Both the position numbers and the translations under genes were made by a program. The notes beneath the pieces are model-generated. The model made no database searches. It was not told the DNA's origin and worked only from the letters and a program-made list of their open reading frames with translations. This document shows positions 21,811 through 31,157 of a stretch of DNA of 64,000 nt, piece after piece (within the stretch, counting starts at the first letter, position 1; each line of letters opens with the position of its first letter). The stretch is from Sporosarcina sp. Marseille-Q4063 (GTDB lineage Bacteria > Bacillota > Bacilli > Bacillales_A > Planococcaceae), in the NCBI RefSeq assembly GCF_018309085.1, contig NZ_CP070502.1:2108001-2172000 (forward strand). The letters are read 5' to 3'.

Positions 21811-24273
21811 TTATTTTTCTGCGATTACTTCTTCTTTCGATTCGACGCCTTCTGTTCGAACGACAAATTCGTCTTTTTCGACATCGACTACTACTTTACC
21901 TCCAGTTAAGACTGTTCCTTTTAGGAGTTCTTCAGATAACCGGTCTTCAATATGTTTTTGAAGCGCGCGGCGTAATGGTCGAGCACCGTATTCAGGGTCG
22001 TAGCCAACTTCGGAAATCTTCAGTTTCGCTGCGTCTGTTAATTCTAAGACAATATCTTGTTCATGCAGACGTTTTGATAATTCATTTGCCATAAGCGTAA
22101 CGATTTTACGCAAATGTTCTTTCTCAAGTGAGTGGAAGACAATCATTTCGTCAACACGGTTCAAGAACTCCGGACGGAATGTTTTCTTCAACTCTTCCAG
22201 CATCGTTTTTTTCATGCCTTCGTAATTACGATCGGAATCTTGTAGATTAAAGCCGACATAACGATTCTGTTTAAGGGCATTCGCGCCCACGTTAGATGTC
22301 ATGATCACAACTGTGTTTCGGAAATCGACTGTACGGCCTTTTGAATCCGTTAGTCGACCATCTTCTAATACTTGAAGAAGAATATTAAAGACGTCTGGAT
22401 GCGCCTTTTCAATTTCATCAAGCAAAATAACGGAATAGGGTTTACGGCGAACTTGTTCGGTTAATTGACCGCCGTCATCGTGCCCGACATAACCTGGAGG
22501 CGAACCGACTAGACGAGAAGTGGAATGCTTCTCCATATATTCGGACATGTCGACACGAATCATCGCATCTTCATCGCCAAACATTGTTTCCGCCAGCGCT
22601 CGTGCGAGTTCCGTTTTCCCGACCCCTGTAGGCCCTAGGAAAATAAATGAACCAATCGGTCGTTTTGGATCCTTAAGCCCCGCACGCGCGCGTCGAATGG
22701 CTTTGGAGATGGCTGTGACAGCTTCCGCCTGACCAATTACGCGTTCGTGTAATGTATCTTCCATTCTCAATAACTTAATCGACTCGGTTTCGGCGATTTT
22801 TGAAACCGGAATGCCGGTCCACATGGCGACAACTTGGGCAATGTCATTCACCGTTACTTTCGATTCTGTCTTGCCTTGTTCTTCTTTCCACGCTTTTTTC
22901 GTTTTATCGAGTTCTTCTTTCATCTTCTGTTCCTTATCGCGGAACGAAGCAGCCTTTTCGAACTCTTGGCTTTGAACAGCCTCATTTTTCTCAGAACGAA
23001 TGGCTTCTAATTTCGTTTCAAGTTCTTTCAAGTTCGGCGGTGTTGTGTACGAACGTAAACGCACTTTCGAACCCGCTTCATCGATTAAGTCAATCGCTTT
23101 GTCCGGCAGGAATCTGTCTGAGATATAACGATCCGACATTTTCGCTGCAGCTTCGATTGCTTCATCTGTAATTTTCACGCGGTGATGCGCTTCGTAACGG
23201 TCGCGCAACCCTTTAAGAATTTGAATCGATTCGTCGACAGATGGTTCGTCAACTTGAATCGGTTGAAAACGTCTTTCGAGCGCGGCATCTTTTTCAATGT
23301 ATTTACGGTATTCATCCAGCGTCGTTGCCCCGATACATTGGAGTTCTCCGCGCGCTAATGACGGCTTCAAAATATTCGATGCATCGATGGCACCTTCCGC
23401 GCCGCCTGCACCGATTAGCGTATGAAGCTCATCGATGAATAAAATAACGTTGCCCGCTTGGCGGATTTCTTCCATTACTTTTTTCATGCGGTCTTCAAAT
23501 TCGCCTCGGTATTTCGTACCCGCGACGACCGTACCCATATCAAGTGTCATCACGCGTTTATCGCGAAGGATTTCCGGCACTTCATTGTTCACGACTTGTT
23601 GTGCAAGACCTTCTGCAATCGCCGTTTTACCAACACCCGGCTCTCCGATTAGTACCGGATTGTTTTTCGTACGGCGCGCAAGCACTTCAATGACGCGCGT
23701 AATCTCATTGCTTCTTCCAATTACAGGGTCGAGTTGTCCTTCACGGGCCACTTCCGTTAAATCGCGCGCAAGTCCATCTAGCGTCGGCGTTGCGGCGGAA
23801 GCAGATGCGTTGGCATTTGAACCGCTTGAACTTTCAGTAGTTCCCAGCAATTGCAATACTTGCTGGCGAGCCTTGTTAAGACTGACACCGGCATTGCTAA
23901 GTACACGTGCCGCGACGCCTTCCCCTTCACGGATAAGCGCGAGCAAGATGTGTTCTGTTCCGATATATGAATGATTTAACTTCCTTGATTCATCAACAGA
24001 TAGTTCAATTACTTTTTTCGCACGCGGTGTGTAGTGAACGATAGGACCAACGTCTTTTGTGCCGGATCCGACAAGCTTGTTGACACCTTCTTCAATCGTT
24101 ACAAAACTGACATCGATTGCTTCAAGCGCTTTCGCTGCGATCCCCCCGCCCTCGCGAATAAGGCCAAGCAAAATATGCTCTGTGCCAATGGACTCGTGTT
24201 TCATTCGAATCGCTTCTTCTTGGGCAAGTTGCAACACTTTTTGTGCTCGTTGTGTAAATCGGTTAAACATCAT
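21811..24273 (-). CDS. clpC: ATP-dependent Clp protease ATP-binding subunit ClpC
   Basis: AAA+ unfoldase that works with ClpP and the McsB arginine-phosphate tag. The 820-residue protein has two N-terminal Clp repeats (1-145), D1 with GEPGVGKTA (about 205), a UVR-containing middle domain (about 415-465) and D2 with GPTGVGKTE (about 545). The start [18 protein letters not shown] matches Bacillus ClpC. It lies last in the ctsR-mcsA-mcsB-clpC cluster but has its own CtsR-box promoter. Confidence 0.98.
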   Translation of the reverse strand: MMFNRFTQRAQKVLQLAQEEAIRMKHESIGTEHILLGLIREGGGIAAKALEAIDVSFVTIEEGVNKLVGSGTKDVGPIVHYTPRAKKVIELSVDESRKLNHSYIGTEHILLALIREGEGVAARVLSNAGVSLNKARQQVLQLLGTTESSSGSNANASASAATPTLDGLARDLTEVAREGQLDPVIGRSNEITRVIEVLARRTKNNPVLIGEPGVGKTAIAEGLAQQVVNNEVPEILRDKRVMTLDMGTVVAGTKYRGEFEDRMKKVMEEIRQAGNVILFIDELHTLIGAGGAEGAIDASNILKPSLARGELQCIGATTLDEYRKYIEKDAALERRFQPIQVDEPSVDESIQILKGLRDRYEAHHRVKITDEAIEAAAKMSDRYISDRFLPDKAIDLIDEAGSKVRLRSYTTPPNLKELETKLEAIRSEKNEAVQSQEFEKAASFRDKEQKMKEELDKTKKAWKEEQGKTESKVTVNDIAQVVAMWTGIPVSKIAETESIKLLRMEDTLHERVIGQAEAVTAISKAIRRARAGLKDPKRPIGSFIFLGPTGVGKTELARALAETMFGDEDAMIRVDMSEYMEKHSTSRLVGSPPGYVGHDDGGQLTEQVRRKPYSVILLDEIEKAHPDVFNILLQVLEDGRLTDSKGRTVDFRNTVVIMTSNVGANALKQNRYVGFNLQDSDRNYEGMKKTMLEELKKTFRPEFLNRVDEMIVFHSLEKEHLRKIVTLMANELSKRLHEQDIVLELTDAAKLKISEVGYDPEYGARPLRRALQKHIEDRLSEELLKGTVLTGGKVVVDVEKDEFVVRTEGVESKEEVIAEK

Positions 24274-24376
24274 AATTCAGTCCTCTCCTTCTACTATATA
24301 TAATCTATTCCACAACCTTATACGTCGTTAAACGAAAATAATTAAATCTTTCTAAAGAAGGTCCGGTTTCACTTGA

Positions 24377-24423
24377 TTTGACCTAATTTGACTAATTATA
24401 CTTCAATGAAATGCAAGGTTCAA
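24377..24423 (-). promoter_or_regulatory. clpC promoter with CtsR operator
   Basis: On the minus strand TTGAAC (24423-24418), a 17-bp spacer and TATAAT (24400-24395) form a near-consensus sigma-A promoter. Directly after the -10, 24393-24377 reads AGTCAAATTAGGTCAAA, a CtsR tandem heptad box of the RGTCAAA-N3-RGTCAAA type. CtsR bound here would block clpC initiation. Confidence 0.88.
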
Positions 24424-24432
24424 AAATATTGC

Positions 24433-25521
24433 CTATTCTTCCGTGCCTTTTTCAGTAGACGGCCGAGAACCATCAATGGCCAGTCGTTTACGAAAGAGTT
24501 TCGCTCTGAAAATATCACGCTCTTCTTGCGTTAAGTCCGTTTGGGCAAATTGCTGAAGAAAACCCGGTTGCATGAAAATCATGAGTTCATTGAGAATTGT
24601 CATATCAACATCTTTGATGATGCCCAAGTCAATGCCTAGCCGCACATCCGATAAGCAACGAGCGGCTTCGCCGGTTTGCAATAATCGGGAATAGACAAGC
24701 GTCCCAAGCGAGCGGAACAATCGATCTTCTAGCGCGATTTGCGATTTTTCTACCAGTAATTTTCTTGCCCTACGTTCATGGGCGAGAAGATGCGATGTGA
24801 TATTGCTGAGGTCTTCCAGGATGTCTGCTTCGGTTTTTCCAAGCGTTACTTGATTGGACACTTGGTAAACATTGCCGAGCGCCTTGCTTCCTTCACCATA
24901 ACTTCCCCGAACCACCAAACCTAAACGCCCGATTGCGGGAATAATTCGGTCAATTTGTTTCGTGATTGTCAAGGCAGGCAAATGCATCATGACCGAAGCC
25001 CGCATTCCGGTTCCCGTATTTGATGGGCAACTCGTCAAATAACCAAAATCTTCATCAAATGCATAGGGCAATTCTTTTTCTAAAATATCGTCCACGTGGT
25101 TGGCTTTTTCAAAAGCCTCTTCCAACTGTAAACCAGGATAAATGCATTGAATTCGAATATGATCTTCTTCATTGACCATGACGCTTATCGACTCATCTGA
25201 CGACAATAAGACTGCACCATGTCGATCCGGGTTCGTTAAATGTGGACTCACTAGATGTTTTTCAACGAGCACTTCCCGGTCCAATGAAGAGAGTTCAGAC
25301 ATTCTAGAATAGGTATAATCATCTTCGTTGTTATCCAATAAAGTTCCCGACACGATTTTATCCACGGCTAAAGCTTCGTCGTCATTGGCGGCGATTGGAA
25401 ACTTATAACCTCTTAAATTCCGTGCCAATCGAATGCGTGTGGAGAGTACAATATCCGAGTTTTCACCGTGAGCAGTCATCCAACCCGTCGCTGCGTTTTG
25501 AATGAATTTCTCAATCGACAT
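24433..25521 (-). CDS. mcsB: Protein arginine kinase McsB
   Basis: Guanido-kinase-like enzyme that phosphorylates arginines, marking proteins for ClpCP and inactivating CtsR. The 362-residue protein shows VLSTRIRLARNLRGYKFP, the SCPSNTGTGMRASVMMHLP active-site block and a C-terminal helical domain. ATG 25521 follows GGAGGTGAAGAACGCA and overlaps the mcsA end by 11 bases; a longer frame to 25596 is unlikely. Confidence 0.97.
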   Translation of the reverse strand: MSIEKFIQNAATGWMTAHGENSDIVLSTRIRLARNLRGYKFPIAANDDEALAVDKIVSGTLLDNNEDDYTYSRMSELSSLDREVLVEKHLVSPHLTNPDRHGAVLLSSDESISVMVNEEDHIRIQCIYPGLQLEEAFEKANHVDDILEKELPYAFDEDFGYLTSCPSNTGTGMRASVMMHLPALTITKQIDRIIPAIGRLGLVVRGSYGEGSKALGNVYQVSNQVTLGKTEADILEDLSNITSHLLAHERRARKLLVEKSQIALEDRLFRSLGTLVYSRLLQTGEAARCLSDVRLGIDLGIIKDVDMTILNELMIFMQPGFLQQFAQTDLTQEERDIFRAKLFRKRLAIDGSRPSTEKGTEE

Positions 25522-26068
25522 TGCGTTCTTCACCTCCATGCGCAAGCTGCTCTTGGAGTTCATTTGCTTCGTCGCGTAAAGCGGCAGCCTCTTCAAATCG
25601 TTCTTCCGCTACAGCGGCTTGCATTTTTGCGCGTACTTCTTCAACTTTGCGTTTGATTGCGTAAACTTTGTTAAACGAAACAGGTATTTTTCCCGTATGG
25701 GTTGTGTGACCACTATGCAGTTTGCCAAAGACATTCGGAAGATGTTGCCGGAACGTATCATAGCAAGTCGCACAGCCAAATTTCCCGATGTCGAGAAACT
25801 TCGAAAATGTTAATTTGCAACCCGGGCATTCGATACTTCCAAATTGATTGCCGCGGGCTTGTTGCTGCTCCGTTTTGAATGGCTCCGTTCCGCCGAACCA
25901 TTGTGATAAGAATTGCTGAATCGATAACGGTTCTTGATGTGGATCAAAATGAAACGTTTCCGATTGGAATGCGCACTTCTCACATAAGTGGCGTTCGACA
26001 GCCTCACCGATATACCCTTTTTTAATGATGACGGAAGCGGGTCGTTCTTTACAACTTTCACAAATCAT
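25511..26068 (-). CDS. mcsA: McsB activator McsA (zinc fingers plus UVR domain)
   Basis: Zinc-binding activator of the McsB kinase. The 185-residue protein has CxxC pairs at the N-terminus (MICESCKERP and CEKC), a second pair set (CPGC and CATC) and a C-terminal UVR motif (about 140-175). ATG 26068 has GAGGTG upstream; the frame to 26083 adds five unlikely residues. Second gene of the ctsR operon. Confidence 0.96.
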   Translation of the reverse strand: MICESCKERPASVIIKKGYIGEAVERHLCEKCAFQSETFHFDPHQEPLSIQQFLSQWFGGTEPFKTEQQQARGNQFGSIECPGCKLTFSKFLDIGKFGCATCYDTFRQHLPNVFGKLHSGHTTHTGKIPVSFNKVYAIKRKVEEVRAKMQAAVAEERFEEAAALRDEANELQEQLAHGGEERNVD

Positions 26069-26109
26069 AGTGTGCCACCTCACTTTTGTTTGGTTACTAA
26101 TTTCTCTTC

Positions 26110-26577
26110 TTATAGCTGTTCATAAATAAGCGTTATGAGCATTGCGCGCAAAATACGCGCTCGAATTTCATCGCGTTCCGGCAGCGGAATACGGATGGTC
26201 GTTCGATCGACTGCCGCAAGTATCAGCTTAGATTCGCGTTCCGAAATCACTTCTTCATCGATGAGCCGATACACAACGTCCAGCGCCATCGTATGCGAAG
26301 CGCCGCCGTCGAGACCCGATAGGATATGTTCGATTAATTCTTTACGGGTGTTTGGCCGGACACGAAAAATACGAATATAGCCACCGCCGCCCCGTTTCGA
26401 TTCAACGGCATATCCACGCTCTGCTGTAAAACGGGTATTGATCACGTAATTGATTTGCGATGGCACGCATTGAAATTTCTCCGCAACTTCATTGCGCTTA
26501 ATTTCAATAATGCCATTCTGTTCTTTTTCGATAATCGTTTTTAAATACCCTTCAATAATATCAGAAATGTTTCGCAC
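26110..26577 (-). CDS. ctsR: Transcriptional repressor CtsR
   Basis: Heat-sensing repressor of clp genes. The 155-residue protein has the N-terminal winged helix-turn-helix (residues 1-75) with the glycine-rich wing RGGGGYIRIFRV, which senses temperature, and a helical C-terminal dimer domain. Start is GTG 26577 after AGAGGTGAGG. It represses its own operon through the box at 26616-26632. Confidence 0.97.
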   Translation of the reverse strand: MRNISDIIEGYLKTIIEKEQNGIIEIKRNEVAEKFQCVPSQINYVINTRFTAERGYAVESKRGGGGYIRIFRVRPNTRKELIEHILSGLDGGASHTMALDVVYRLIDEEVISERESKLILAAVDRTTIRIPLPERDEIRARILRAMLITLIYEQL

Positions 26578-26615
26578 GTCCTCACCTCTTTCATCACGGG
26601 CGATAAGGTATTGAC

Positions 26616-26663
26616 TTTGACTATCTTTGACTTAATTGTACAATCGAATTCCCCGATTCGCAA
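26616..26663 (-). promoter_or_regulatory. ctsR operon promoter with CtsR operator
   Basis: Minus-strand TTGCGA (26663-26658), 17 bp, TACAAT (26640-26635), then AGTCAAAGATAGTCAAA (26632-26616), a tandem CtsR box just after the -10. The layout is the same as at clpC. Confidence 0.88.
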
Positions 26664-26783
26664 TCGATTTGCATTGGGTTTGGTGATCAGAATCAGTATC
26701 GGCGGATGAGGGGGGTGTTTAGACATTGGATTGTGATGTGGGAGCTAGCAGAGTTCGTCGAGGCAGGGTGGGAGACGGAGACC

Positions 26784-27248
26784 GTTGCGGGAATAAACTA
26801 GCGTGTTACGGGAGCAAACACAGGCGATACGGGAAGAACCAACGGCGTTGCGGGAATAAATTTGCGCGGGACTCCGTTGCGGGAATAAACAGGCGAGTTA
26901 CGGGAGCAAACACAGGCGATACGGGAAGAACCAACGGCGTTGCGGGAAGAAATTTGCGCGGGACTCCGTTGCGGGAATAAACTAGCGTGTTACGGGAACA
27001 AACACAGGCGATACGGGAAGAACCAACGGCGTTGCGGGAAGAAATTTGCGCGAAACCCCGTTGCGGGAATAAACAGGCGAGTTACGGGAGCAAACACAGG
27101 CGATACGGGAAGAACCAACGGCGTTGCGGGAATAAATTTGCGCGGGACTCCGTTGCGGGAATAAACTAGCGTGTTACGGGAACAAACACAGGCGATACGG
27201 GAAAAACCAACGGCGTTGCGGGAATAAATTTGCGCGGGATCCCGTTGC
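26784..27248 (+). repeat. 92-bp satellite array 1 (five units of four phased words)
   Basis: Five consecutive units start at 26784, 26876, 26968, 27060 and 27152, each exactly 92 bp, plus a five-base stub. Each unit holds four related words (GTTGCGGGAATAAA, GTTACGGGARCAAA, GATACGGGAARAAC, GTTGCGGGAAKAAA) at start-to-start distances 21, 21, 21 and 29 bp. Units 1, 3 and 5 carry the linker CTAGCGT after the first word, units 2 and 4 AGGCGA, giving a 184-bp higher-order repeat. The stretch lies between the ctsR promoter and the 3' end of the next gene; frames through it are not genes because 92 is not a multiple of three. Confidence 0.95.
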
Positions 27249-27303
27249 TGTTTCACCAGGTAAAGATTGGCCTCGTTTACCAGCACGCTGTCTAACACCA
27301 TTT

Positions 27304-27338
27304 AAAAAAGGACTTCCCTCAACCTGGGAAGTCCTTTT
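27304..27338 (-). terminator. Rho-independent terminator of the 27343-29037 gene
   Basis: GGACTTCCC and GGGAAGTCC form a strong stem on the minus strand, followed by TTTTTT. Confidence 0.85.
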
Positions 27339-27342
27339 CACT

Positions 27343-29037
27343 TTATTTCACACTCGTATTCGTCAATTCCCTAACCGGTAAAAATTGTTCTCCAGTTTCT
27401 AAATACGTCAGAACCAGTTTATCGCCTTCTTGAATATAGATTGCGAGTGGTTCAACCTCAGAGGAAACGAGGTAATTTCGACCATCATCCGCCAAAATCG
27501 ACACTAGCGTGAAATCGCCGACACGTTCTTTAAACACACGAACGACCGTGATCGCCGCTTTTGCCTCTTCTGCATTCGAACTGCCGTCAACCGTGCTTCC
27601 GCCTCGCTGAAGTGCTGTCTTATATAGTTTCAACGCTTCGTTCGGCGTGGTTCCATACACGGATATTTCAGGATTCGCTGCCGACACGATAAAGTAGTTT
27701 TGCAAGAATCCGTTCGAGTCCAGAACCGGCGTCAGCCAGCTGGCTTCGCCGTAAAAATTATACAGAACCGGCATTTCGCCAGACCATTTCTTTTCAATAA
27801 ACTTCTTTTCGATAATCTGTAGAGCCCCTTGCGAATCCATATAGGACTCTTCAAGATTCCCAGTGTAATAAGTCGCCTTCCCTGTACGGCCATCTGTTAA
27901 CGCATAGCCTAACATCGAATCGACGCCTTCTTTCGGACTCGTGAAGTCTGTGAAGTAATACATATGCCCTTCTTCATCGAATATCGGACTCACATTTGCT
28001 TCTGTTCCTTCATCCGAAGGAAGTTTCACGTCTTTCTTACCGACAACGGAATTCCAAAAACCATGAATGTAATTCCCGAAATAACTGTTTTGCAGACTTA
28101 CAGCTTCCGGAGAAACCGCACCGTTAATAAATGCAGGCACTTCAGCAATCGGGAATTTCTCGATATCGCCTGTCGCCGGGTCCATCATGACAATACCTTT
28201 AACGTCAAAACCGTTACGCGCGGTAATAAATTCTCCGTATGAACGAATGTAATGAGGTTTTCCTTCGTCATCAACCTCCAACTGGACGTCGCCGTAAAAA
28301 ATGAGGTTCGGCATGGCCATTCTGATGTGTCGCTCCACATTCTTGCCGAAATAGGAGGACGGCGTGTAAATCATTTCAGCTTTCACAAATTTCGGATTGT
28401 CTGCTGAATCGGTCGCGCTCATCGTAAAGTATCCAGGAGTGGACTTCGCGCTAAACCATTTGAAGAATCCTGAAAATTCAACGGGCGCGATATAGACGAA
28501 ATCATCGCCCACCTTCTGGATTTGCAAGTTGCCGAGTTCATAGTAACTCGTATTCGGAACTTGGCCGAACGCTTTTTTCATTTTATTCCGCGCGAATTTC
28601 GGCGGAACACTTGCCGGCGTTTTTGTTTCATCAAACGCTGTAATTTCCACTTTCTGATCCATTTCCACCGCTTTAAATTTCTTGTCTGCGTTGAAAAGCG
28701 GCGCGCTCAGTAGATAGACTACGAACACGGCTGCCCCGATAAATAGAACGATTTTCGGTTTGCGGTCTTTCGGTCCCGCGAACGCTACCCCCATGAAAGT
28801 GATGATAAGCAGCATCACCCATAATGAAGTCCAATTTCTATCTAAATTGGATAGGTAATAAACGCCGAACACGATAGCTGCTATCAAAGCCGCGGTGCTT
28901 GCCAAGGCTGCCCAACGGTTGAACACTAACTCTTGTTCTTCATTTTCCTTATTCCTTTTCACAGTTGTCGCGAACGGAACGATAATTAGACTAGCTACAA
29001 TTCCGACTATAATGGAAAATAATAATAGATTAATCAT
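27343..29037 (-). CDS. Membrane-anchored protein of unknown function
   Basis: I do not recognise this protein. Its roughly 564 residues begin with a hydrophobic N-terminus (MINLLLFSIIVGIVASLIIVP), followed by two to three more predicted transmembrane helices (about 45-65, 72-90, 97-115). A large soluble region of about 440 residues follows, rich in aromatic and acidic residues, probably extracytoplasmic. I use ATG 29037; GTG 29046 is also in frame, and neither has a strong ribosome site. It stands alone between the bioB terminator and array 1. No catalytic motif was seen. Confidence 0.8.
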   Translation of the reverse strand: MINLLLFSIIVGIVASLIIVPFATTVKRNKENEEQELVFNRWAALASTAALIAAIVFGVYYLSNLDRNWTSLWVMLLIITFMGVAFAGPKDRKPKIVLFIGAAVFVVYLLSAPLFNADKKFKAVEMDQKVEITAFDETKTPASVPPKFARNKMKKAFGQVPNTSYYELGNLQIQKVGDDFVYIAPVEFSGFFKWFSAKSTPGYFTMSATDSADNPKFVKAEMIYTPSSYFGKNVERHIRMAMPNLIFYGDVQLEVDDEGKPHYIRSYGEFITARNGFDVKGIVMMDPATGDIEKFPIAEVPAFINGAVSPEAVSLQNSYFGNYIHGFWNSVVGKKDVKLPSDEGTEANVSPIFDEEGHMYYFTDFTSPKEGVDSMLGYALTDGRTGKATYYTGNLEESYMDSQGALQIIEKKFIEKKWSGEMPVLYNFYGEASWLTPVLDSNGFLQNYFIVSAANPEISVYGTTPNEALKLYKTALQRGGSTVDGSSNAEEAKAAITVVRVFKERVGDFTLVSILADDGRNYLVSSEVEPLAIYIQEGDKLVLTYLETGEQFLPVRELTNTSVK

Positions 29038-29146
29038 ATGAAGCACTCATTTCTTGTTAAGGATTTTAACTACTTCCCTCTATACGATTAAAATACGAAA
29101 ACGTTTCATTTCTTCCACAAGTTTTTATTAGAAAAAAATTCTTCAA

Positions 29147-29185
29147 TAAAAAACGGACCTCCCTAAACTCTGGGAAGTCCGTTTT
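29147..29185 (-). terminator. Rho-independent terminator after bioB
   Basis: ACGGACTTCCC and GGGAGGTCCGT pair on the minus strand and are followed by TTTTTT, directly after the bioB stop. Confidence 0.85.
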
Positions 29186-29191
29186 GTGTCA

Positions 29192-30190
29192 TCAAGATAC
29201 CGGTTGTTTTAACGGTTCAAGATCAACTTCAAATCCTAGATCTTCTAGCATTTTCCGGTCTTGATTGTCTTCTTGACCTTCAGTAGTCAAGTAATCACCA
29301 ATGAAAATCGAATTTGCTGGATATAATCCAAACGGTTGTAAGCTACGTAAATTTACTTCTCGACCACCCGAAATTCGAATCTCTTTCGACGGGTTAATAA
29401 ACCTGAATAAACACAGTACTTTTAAACAATAACGCGGAGATAACTCATCAACTCCGCCAAGTGGCGTACCGTCAACAGCATGTAAAAAGTTTACAGGGAT
29501 CGAGTCTGCATCCATTACATGAAGACTGCGTGCCATTGCGATAACATCTTCTTTTGTTTCACGCATACCGATAATAACTCCGGAACACGGCGAAATGCCC
29601 GACTCCTTGACTAAATCAACCGTATTTACTCGGTCTTCGTATGTATGTGATGTCGTAATACTTTCATGATGGGCTTCAGATGTATTGATGTTGTGGTTGT
29701 ATCGATCGACGCCCGCTTCTTTTAAACGCACTGCCTGTTCTGTCTTTAATAATCCTAAACAAGCACAAACTGTCATATGTTCATGTTTCGATTTAATTGC
29801 TTTAACAGAATCAATGACTATATCAAGTTCACGATCAGCAGGACCACGCCCACTCGCAACGATACAATAGGTACCCGCATTCAGTTTCGCCGCGCGTTCA
29901 GCACCAGCAATAATCTCTTCTCTTTTCATCATGGAATACTTTTCGATTGGCGCTACGGATACGATTGACTGCGCACAATACCCGCAGTTTTCCGGGCATA
30001 ATCCAGACTTTGTATTAATGATCATATTGAGCTTAACTTTGTTACCAAAATAATGTTTTCGGATTTTATAGGATGCATGGAGAAGGAGCAGCAAATCGTC
30101 ATCCGGGCTATTTAAAATCGAAAGTGCTTCATCATCAGATAATACTCCCCCCGCAAGGGCGCGTTCCGCTAAATTATCATATAGTGTCAA
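29192..30190 (-). CDS. bioB: Biotin synthase
   Basis: Radical-SAM enzyme that inserts sulfur into dethiobiotin. The 332-residue protein has the 4Fe-4S motif CPENCGYCAQS (about 61-71), YNHNINTSEAHH, GVIIGMRET and the C-terminal ISGGREVNLRSLQPFG block with the Arg ligand of the 2Fe-2S cluster. TTG start at 30190 after GAGGCG. It lies two bases after bioY, so uptake and the last synthetic step share one BirA-type promoter; bioA, bioD and bioF are not in this window. Confidence 0.97.
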   Translation of the reverse strand: MTLYDNLAERALAGGVLSDDEALSILNSPDDDLLLLLHASYKIRKHYFGNKVKLNMIINTKSGLCPENCGYCAQSIVSVAPIEKYSMMKREEIIAGAERAAKLNAGTYCIVASGRGPADRELDIVIDSVKAIKSKHEHMTVCACLGLLKTEQAVRLKEAGVDRYNHNINTSEAHHESITTSHTYEDRVNTVDLVKESGISPCSGVIIGMRETKEDVIAMARSLHVMDADSIPVNFLHAVDGTPLGGVDELSPRYCLKVLCLFRFINPSKEIRISGGREVNLRSLQPFGLYPANSIFIGDYLTTEGQEDNQDRKMLEDLGFEVDLEPLKQPVS

Positions 30191-30192
30191 AA

Positions 30193-30783
30193 TTAACGCC
30201 TCACTTTCAACACTTTATACATGCGGTGCCCGAAAATTCCTGCCAATACAGATAGAAAAATATCTTTCGGCAATGGCGGAACCATCCATAACCAAGCGAT
30301 TTTGTACGTAAATGCATCGGGTGCCGCCGCCCATAGTTTATAAGCAAAGTACATCCAGTTCGTCCCGAACAAGTAGTTAATCGTACAACCAACGAGTGCT
30401 GCGAAAATATAACTGTTTAAATGACCATTTTTCTCAACGATTTTTCCGACTATGTACGCTACGAATATAAATGAAACAATAAATCCGAATGTCGGGCTCA
30501 TTAACGATCCAAACCCTCCGCCAAATTTCGCGAAAACTGGCGCGCCCGCAAGCCCCACAAACATGTAAACCGTCATCGAAATCGCACCCAACCGGCTTCC
30601 AAGAATTAAACCTGCAAGAATCGCGAAAAATGTCTGAAGCGTGATCGGCACGCCGCCAACTGTTAAAAACGGGGCAAATGCAGTTATATTCGCTCCGATC
30701 ATCATGAGCGCTGCAAACATACCGCTGTAAACCAAGCTTAATGCGCTCATTCCACTTTTTGTCTTTGCCGTTGCTGTCGTCAT
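30193..30783 (-). CDS. bioY: Biotin transporter BioY (ECF S-component)
   Basis: Substrate-binding membrane subunit of an energy-coupling-factor biotin transporter. The 196-residue protein has about six transmembrane helices and BioY signatures such as PITLQTFFAILAGLILGSRLG and LAGAPVFAKFGGG. ATG 30783 follows GAGGTGACTT. The shared EcfA/T module is not in this window. Confidence 0.95.
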   Translation of the reverse strand: MTTATAKTKSGMSALSLVYSGMFAALMMIGANITAFAPFLTVGGVPITLQTFFAILAGLILGSRLGAISMTVYMFVGLAGAPVFAKFGGGFGSLMSPTFGFIVSFIFVAYIVGKIVEKNGHLNSYIFAALVGCTINYLFGTNWMYFAYKLWAAAPDAFTYKIAWLWMVPPLPKDIFLSVLAGIFGHRMYKVLKVRR

Positions 30784-30814
30784 AAGTCACCTCTATTAGT
30801 TTGTCATGTTTTTA

Positions 30815-30868
30815 ATAATAAGAGATAAAACCATTTGAGTCAACTGGATTTCAATTAAGGTTAACCTA
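30815..30868 (-). promoter_or_regulatory. bioY-bioB promoter with BirA-like operator
   Basis: Minus-strand TTGACT (30843-30838), 17 bp, TATTAT (30820-30815) form a good promoter. The -35 is part of an imperfect dyad, GGTTAACC then GTTGACTC about 14 bp apart, resembling the BirA operator TTAACC-spacer-GGTTAA. Biotin-dependent repression is inferred from the family. Confidence 0.7.
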
Positions 30869-30883
30869 AAGTGTTTTACCCAT

Positions 30884-30917
30884 AAAAAAATACCGACAGC
30901 TGGATGGCCGTCGGTAC
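30884..30917 (-). terminator. Terminator after the small membrane gene
   Basis: TACCGACGGCC and GCTGTCGGTA pair on the minus strand and are followed by TTTTTTTATG, just past the 30921 stop. Confidence 0.85.
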
Positions 30918-30920
30918 TTA

Positions 30921-31106
30921 TTATTTCTTTTTAAATTCATCTTTCGGAAAAAGAAAGTATGAAATAATCCCGCTGACAACCACAGCGCCGATCGTGATGA
31001 GGACGCGTGATGTTTCGGGCACTTCGGTGTGGCTCCGATTTAACATGAACCAGCTACCCCAAGCAACAATAATCATAATCGGAACCACGTACGCTAAAGC
31101 TTTCAA
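30921..31106 (-). CDS. Small two-helix membrane protein, unknown
   Basis: The 61-residue protein has two predicted transmembrane helices (about residues 4-22 and 36-54) and a charged Lys-rich tail (FPKDEFKKK). I place the start at TTG 31106, eight bases after GAGGGTG; GTG 31115 overlaps the ribosome site. It has its own terminator. No function is proposed. Confidence 0.75.
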   Translation of the reverse strand: MKALAYVVPIMIIVAWGSWFMLNRSHTEVPETSRVLITIGAVVVSGIISYFLFPKDEFKKK

Positions 31107-31157
31107 CTTGTTCACCCTCAGTAAGTTTTAATAGCTTTAGTCTACCATAATTCGGTT

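Noticed and set aside
26726..27301. Open frames of 60-103 codons through array 1, with Arg/Gly/Asn-rich repeat peptides on both strands
   Set aside because: They are products of the repeat: the 92-bp unit shifts the frame each time, frames exist on both strands, and there is no ribosome site at the start.
29087..29160. Possible riboswitch before the unknown membrane gene
   Set aside because: The stretch is A/T-rich with only the bioB terminator; no conserved riboswitch motif is visible.
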